From Siphonodentalium dalli (Eukaryota; Mollusca; Scaphopoda; Gadilida; Siphonodentaliidae), in the NCBI GenBank assembly GCA_032622095.1, contig CP136069.1, positions 42,940,194 to 43,004,193 of the forward strand: a DNA stretch of 64,000 nt, in the 5' to 3' direction. The translations under genes were made by a program, and so were the position numbers. How positions within the stretch are numbered: the first letter of the stretch is position 1; every line of letters starts with the position of its first letter. A model generated the notes under the pieces. The model did not search any database. It had not been told where the DNA came from and saw only the letters and a list, made by a program, of their open reading frames with translations. Positions 60,178 through 64,000 of this stretch are shown piece after piece.

Positions 60178-60236
60178 CAATTTTAGACCCAAAGATTCTA
60201 TTTTTAGAAGTGGAGCCAACGAGACGGCTATTCTAC

Positions 60237-60244
60237 TTACGCAA
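60237..60244. repeat. Target-site duplication TTACGCAA, right
   Basis: Second copy of the 8-bp flank, directly after the right terminus; the ORF2 frame resumes here. Confidence 0.85.
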
Positions 60245-60857
60245 TGCGAAAGGTGGGCGCGATTTTTATAACTGTCTAGTGTCGAGAAACAAGAAACTGG
60301 ACGTGTGCTCGAAATGGGAATCCAAACTAGGCGAGTACAACATTCCATGGGATATTTGCTTCAAGGCCCCATTCCAGTCCACGTCTGACACTAAATTACA
60401 CTGGCTTCAATTTCGTATAAACGCTAGAATTTTAGCTACCAATAAATTTCTAAAACTGGCCAAGATTAGACAAAACGATCTTTGCAACCGATGTCAAACA
60501 CAAGAAACGATATGCCACATATTTTGGGAGTGTCCGCATGTTCAATCATTCCTAGACAAGCTTTCCAAATGGACAATATCAAACAATTTCGTCATTCCTT
60601 TAACAAAAAAGACAATGACGCTTGGAAACATGAGCAATCGAACTGATAACATTACAAATTATTTAATTTTGATTATTAAAAACTATATTTACAAAACAAA
60701 ATTTACAACGGACCAATTGTCTATGAATGCTTTAATTGCAGAATTCAACTTTAGGTATAATTGCAAAAAATACAATGCATACTGCAGATTTGAACGTAAT
60801 ATGTTCGATACCAAGTGGCTTCTAATGAAACGAGCACTTGAAAACGAAACCCGATAA
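60245..60857 (+). pseudogene. LINE ORF2, 3' part (C-terminal Cys-His region)
   Basis: Continuation of the ORF2 interrupted at 51206. It reads NAKGGRDFYNCLVSRNKKL, KWESKLGEYNIPWD, KLHWLQFRINARILATNKFL, then CNRCQTQETICHIFWECPHV, a zinc-binding-like C-x2-C-x6-H-x4-C motif typical of L1-superfamily ORF2 ends. The final part FERNMFDTKWLLMKRALENE ends at TAA 60855-60857. This part is free of stops. The open frame that starts earlier at 60141 includes insertion sequence and is not the natural start. Confidence 0.88.
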
Positions 60858-61290
60858 GATACAACACTTTAAAGGCCGTTCGGATATATATCTCAATATT
60901 ATATTGGTAGAATAGAAAGTTGAAACATGGCCAGTCATTGACCGATTATTCGTAAACAACGAAATAATTTGTCGACAAAGAACAAAGGGTAACAACTCTA
61001 TTAATATAGCCCCCGTCATCGAGGCTGTATCTTCTGTTTTGACATATCCTGACTGTTTTCGCAGCGCTGTGTCGTGTATCGTGTCCAATCTCCCATATTT
61101 GATATCAACATATTATATGTCCATATAACATTATATGATGACACCAGGTGCGAATGAAGAGTGTAAGACAGTGCGCATGTGACAGTGAGATAGTTTCCCC
61201 TCTCGCCCCTGAAGTATCGTATGCTAATGTATGTCTGTGATATTCCGTGTATGTTTTGCTATTCAATAAAAAAAAAAAAAAAAAAAAAAA
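60858..61290 (+). other. LINE 3' UTR with AATAAA and poly(A)
   Basis: About 400 bp of non-coding sequence ends with AATAAA (61265-61270) running directly into an A tract to 61290. This marks the 3' end of the LINE on the plus strand and supports target-primed insertion with a poly(A) tail. Confidence 0.85.
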
Positions 61291-61332
61291 TGTACATGTA
61301 CATCATCTCGTTTGGCCCTTATTTGCAGGTAG

Positions 61333-61911
61333 GAACATGTTTGGAACTACATTGGAACTACAGAGAAGAATATTATCCCGATCTCTGAGCTTCGGGTAGT
61401 GTAATTCGATGTTCATACTAAGAATTAAAGGCTCAACATCATACCCACAGGTTGCATCCATGTACATGTGTATGTATAGCAGGAAATTCTCTAACATGGT
61501 GACTAGGATGAAAGTCATACAATGTTCCGCTTCCAGTAAGAAACCACATCTTTGGTTGGTAAGAAAGTCGCGCAACATATCCCATGTTTACATCTGGAGC
61601 CATCAACATAACGGAAACATGTTTGGAACTACATTGGAAGTACAGAGAAGAAGTTCAACACAACATGCACCTAAATGATTCTGAGCTTGAGTCAGTGTAG
61701 TTTGGTGTTCGTACTAAGAATTAAAGGTTCAGCATCGTACGCACAGTTTGCACTTATGTACATGTGTATGTACTGCATGAAATTCTCTTAACATGGTGAC
61801 CAGGTTAAAAATCATTCAATGTTCCGCTCCCAGTAAGAAACCGTGTCTTTGATCAAAGAGTTGCGCAACATATTCTATGTTTACATCTGGAGCATCAACA
61901 TAACGGAAACC
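61333..61911. repeat. Two-copy tandem repeat, unit about 283 bp
   Basis: 61333-61614 and 61617-61911 share GAACATGTTTGGAACTACAT, TACATGTGTATGTA, AACATGGTGAC and ATGTTCCGCT blocks, and TTTACATCTGGAGC. The copies have diverged visibly. The ORFs in them (61303-61678) are not shared between the copies. Confidence 0.85.
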
Positions 61912-62063
61912 AAGACCGTTCCATCGTCTCTCGATGGCCTTTTCATGACGTCATTTATGTTGGAGAGAGGTATAGGAGATTTTGACATTTTCTGCTGATC
62001 ATTCTTCGGAATAAGTGCCAAATTAATGTGAATGACCAGGACTGTTGGTAGAACATATACGCT

Positions 62064-62200
62064 ATTGTGGTGGATTGGCGGTAACATGGCATGACATTGA
62101 CCGCTTCTAGTGTATGTTCAACCTCATTGATTTGCGAATTGGTTGAACATAAACCCGAAGTCGTCAATGTCACACCATGTTACCATCAATCCACCACAAC
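62064..62200. repeat. Palindromic MITE-like repeat, 137 bp
   Basis: ATTGTGGTGGATTGGCGGTA on the left pairs with TACCATCAATCCACCACAAC on the right, with inner pairs GACATTGACC / CGTCAATGTC and GTTCAACC / GGTTGAAC. Confidence 0.7.
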
Positions 62201-63424
62201 TAAACTAAAAACGTTTTACTGAACCAAGCAGTTCGCTATAAAATTATGAAACGTTCTTAGACATTATAATTGAAATTACCATGTAATCACATATTGAATG
62301 CATACATTTAGAAACCTGAATAATACGCTGAAAATGTTTGGATCTTGAATCTACAGTTAAAGGTGACATATGCAACTGGTTTCATCATTTGCCAAAATAA
62401 TGAATTTAATTGGTTGCCCATTTGGTCAGCCAACATATCCTGCAATCGTGCTATTTTATAAATGCGCTTATCTGCTGATGTGCAGCGTAACATGTCAATG
62501 TTTTGAGATAGGTTTTGCATTTTGACCGAAAACTTCAATACCTATCTCCCCAAATTTTTGTGACATCACTGATTGAGGTTAAAGCAATCGCTGTTTATTT
62601 CTCCCAACACATATCATATTTCAGCAAGATGATAAGTCAAGTGATACATGTATTTATTCTTTTACAAAGTGTGTCTTATAATTGGATACAGAGCCAATGA
62701 TAGGATTTGACCAGTAAAAGAAGAGTTCACCGCCTGTCTCAAAATTATTTTAAAAATCTGATAGACAATTTTGGGGCTATCCCCTATGTGCTATAGGCCT
62801 ATTGTGCGTGAATATGCCGCTTGTGAAATAGTATTCCTTGAACTCATAAAATATAGGATGGATTCTCATCTAACTGAAAAGTGTGGTTGTTACACAAACA
62901 CAACCTTCGGGTTTCCACTTTTTGGGATCATGGAACATTAATATGTGGGGCCCAGATCACTCTAAAAACTGCTGCATGTCACCTTGAAGATTTTTTTCTA
63001 TTATTTTGTGTATTAATTTCACTATATCATTGAGATGTGTGAAGCGTGTGTATTATATAATTATATAAATTGAACAAGCTACCGGTATGCATTAAAGAGT
63101 CTAAGGAAAATATCTTGGAATTCCATTACCACCAAGAATCTTTACATCAGCATCAGACAAGCACAACATTTAACATAAATTGGAGGCGACTAATTAAAGT
63201 CCTTCTTGTTAGTGCCTACTGGTGGTAGGGTGCGCGAAGAATGAGGATCCGCGCTATATCTCTCTTTGTTTGCGAGCTGAGGTGCTGTGCGGAGGTTTAG
63301 TGTTCCAGATTTGTGCCCCTTTGTAAGTTGTCAACATGGATTACTATAGTGAGGGACACGTTGGGTGTGGGGAAGTTGATGTCAACGGGTGTGACACTGG
63401 TGAGAGAATGCTCGTGGCCATATT
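62201..63424. other. No gene seen
   Basis: AT-rich sequence with short, unrecognised ORFs on both strands. Confidence 0.4.
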
Positions 63425-63447
63425 TAATGTGATTGAGTAATGAGGTG

Positions 63448-63614
63448 ATAAATTCAAAAAGGCGAGGATGATCCTCCAGGGAGGTAATCTCAATCACTTG
63501 AATATCCTAAAAATGGTCAGGATGATCCTCCAGGGAGGTAATCTCAATCACTTGAATATCCTAAAAATTAGGATATTCAAGTGAGGATCATCCTCGCCTT
63601 TTTGAATTTATTAC
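63448..63614. repeat. Palindrome with an internal direct duplication
   Basis: ATAAATTCAAAAAGGCGAGG at 63450 pairs with CCTCGCCTTTTTGAATTTAT ending near 63612. Inside, a block of about 56 bp (GATGATCCTCCAGGGAGGTA ... GAATATCCTAAAAAT) is present twice in direct orientation (from 63468 and 63510); the right arm has only the complement of its ends. Confidence 0.75.
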
Positions 63615-64000
63615 AACATTTAACAGTAAAGTGATGAAGCCAATCAGTCAATTGACGATTTTCATCGAATCCAGAGTTTTTCGACACATAGCTAAAATAG
63701 CATAATAAGTTTCCTGTCATTATGTCATATCTAGTCAATAGCTGGCCCCGAAGATAAGATTTTTCTATGCCCACATCCCAGGTCATAATGGATTATTTTT
63801 CTCCCAAACCCAAGAGCCTCATACTCATTGTTTTGTTTTATACCAAATATTGGCACATTTCAGTAGTTTCATAACGGTACATCTGGGGAGAAATCTGATG
63901 CCACATTTGTGATTTTATTTGTTGATTTTGGTATATACTGGGAAAGCAAAGCACGATACCCACACAAGCTAGCCTATATCATCAATGCTCCTGGCATGAA
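63615..64000. other. No feature seen
   Basis: AT-rich sequence to the window end. Confidence 0.4.

Larger units (their letters stand above)
51207..60236. mobile_element. 9.03-kb insertion with 61-bp inverted termini, interrupting LINE ORF2
   Basis: Left terminus 51207-51267 begins GAAGAATAGCCGTCTCGTTG and ends TCTAAAATTGGT. The right terminus 60176-60236 is its reverse complement with one mismatch (second base). It is flanked by the 8-bp duplication TTACGCAA. Removing the insertion and one duplication copy brings the two ORF2 parts into one frame at LLLR-NAKGGRDFYN, with a total near the 1,200-1,300 residues usual for the clade. That is strong evidence for a transposition event. The superfamily is unresolved: ends do not start CAG as in hAT and no transposase is seen. 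Inside: A-rich repeats (51270-51435), unrecognised sequence to 52720, the TGAGCAAA array, the spacer, and the inverted right arm. Confidence 0.75.

Noticed and set aside
60141-60857. 238-codon ORF as a stand-alone gene
   Set aside because: Its first 30 or so codons are insertion sequence; the remainder is the 3' part of the interrupted LINE ORF2.
42986-61300. TGTACATGTA as the LINE target-site duplication
   Set aside because: A self-complementary 10-mer that is common in the window; the LINE 5' end is not defined, so it cannot be supported.

Overview
The window is animal nuclear DNA. Coding sequence is split by introns with GT-AG borders, the sequence is AT-rich by eye, there are no operons, and most of the window is transposon debris. 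Element types (Tx1/L1-like LINE, CR1/jockey-type LINE tail, hAT, TTAA-flanked and Harbinger-like MITEs, a Helitron-like end, many hairpin MITEs) and a nose-resistant-to-fluoxetine (NRF-6-like) gene fit a marine invertebrate, perhaps a mollusc. The species cannot be named from the sequence.

Region 1 (1-15.5 kb): the 5' part of one host gene on the minus strand. Four exons of an NRF-6-like multipass acyltransferase-family protein can be joined in frame: 15402-14931, 13472-13276, 11545-11449 and 3271-3128. The rest of the gene lies beyond the left edge. Its introns, above all the 8.2 kb intron 3, hold a ~66-bp minisatellite (about 30 units), a 206-bp near-perfect palindrome flanked by TTAA, several hairpin MITE families, and hAT and LINE remnants.

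Region 2 (15.5-43 kb): no intact gene. It holds a decayed minus-strand ORF of a multicopy family with an ADNIDHN motif and a Cys-rich end (about 18.85-16.87 kb), a CAGG...CCTG element at 21252-22774, an ATCGATA-rich satellite at 23 kb, a large foldback at 26.2-28.4 kb, a TIR-bounded GC-rich minisatellite at 31.8-33.65 kb, a Helitron-like segment with alternating repeat monomers ending at 37694, and a 1-kb direct duplication (37.7 and 41.2 kb) with further TIR elements around it.

Region 3 (43-61.3 kb): the most notable structure. A decayed Tx1/L1-like LINE runs on the plus strand: ORF1 at 43312-44034, ORF2 from 48066, a 3' end with AATAAA and poly(A) at 61290. ORF2 is interrupted at 51206 by a 9-kb insertion whose ends are 61-bp inverted repeats (60/61 identical), flanked by an 8-bp direct repeat TTACGCAA that is in frame on both sides. 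Inside the insertion is an inverted copy of the sequence to its left: arms 47586-53025 and 54737-60177 (about 5.44 kb each, almost identical) around a 1.7-kb spacer. The right arm therefore carries a second, reversed copy of most of ORF2. The breakpoints suggest a transposon insertion followed by a double template-switch inverted duplication, unless it is a fold-back assembly artefact.

Region 4 (61.3-64 kb): a two-copy tandem repeat and two short palindromes, no gene seen. No tRNA, rRNA, CRISPR or prokaryotic feature was found.
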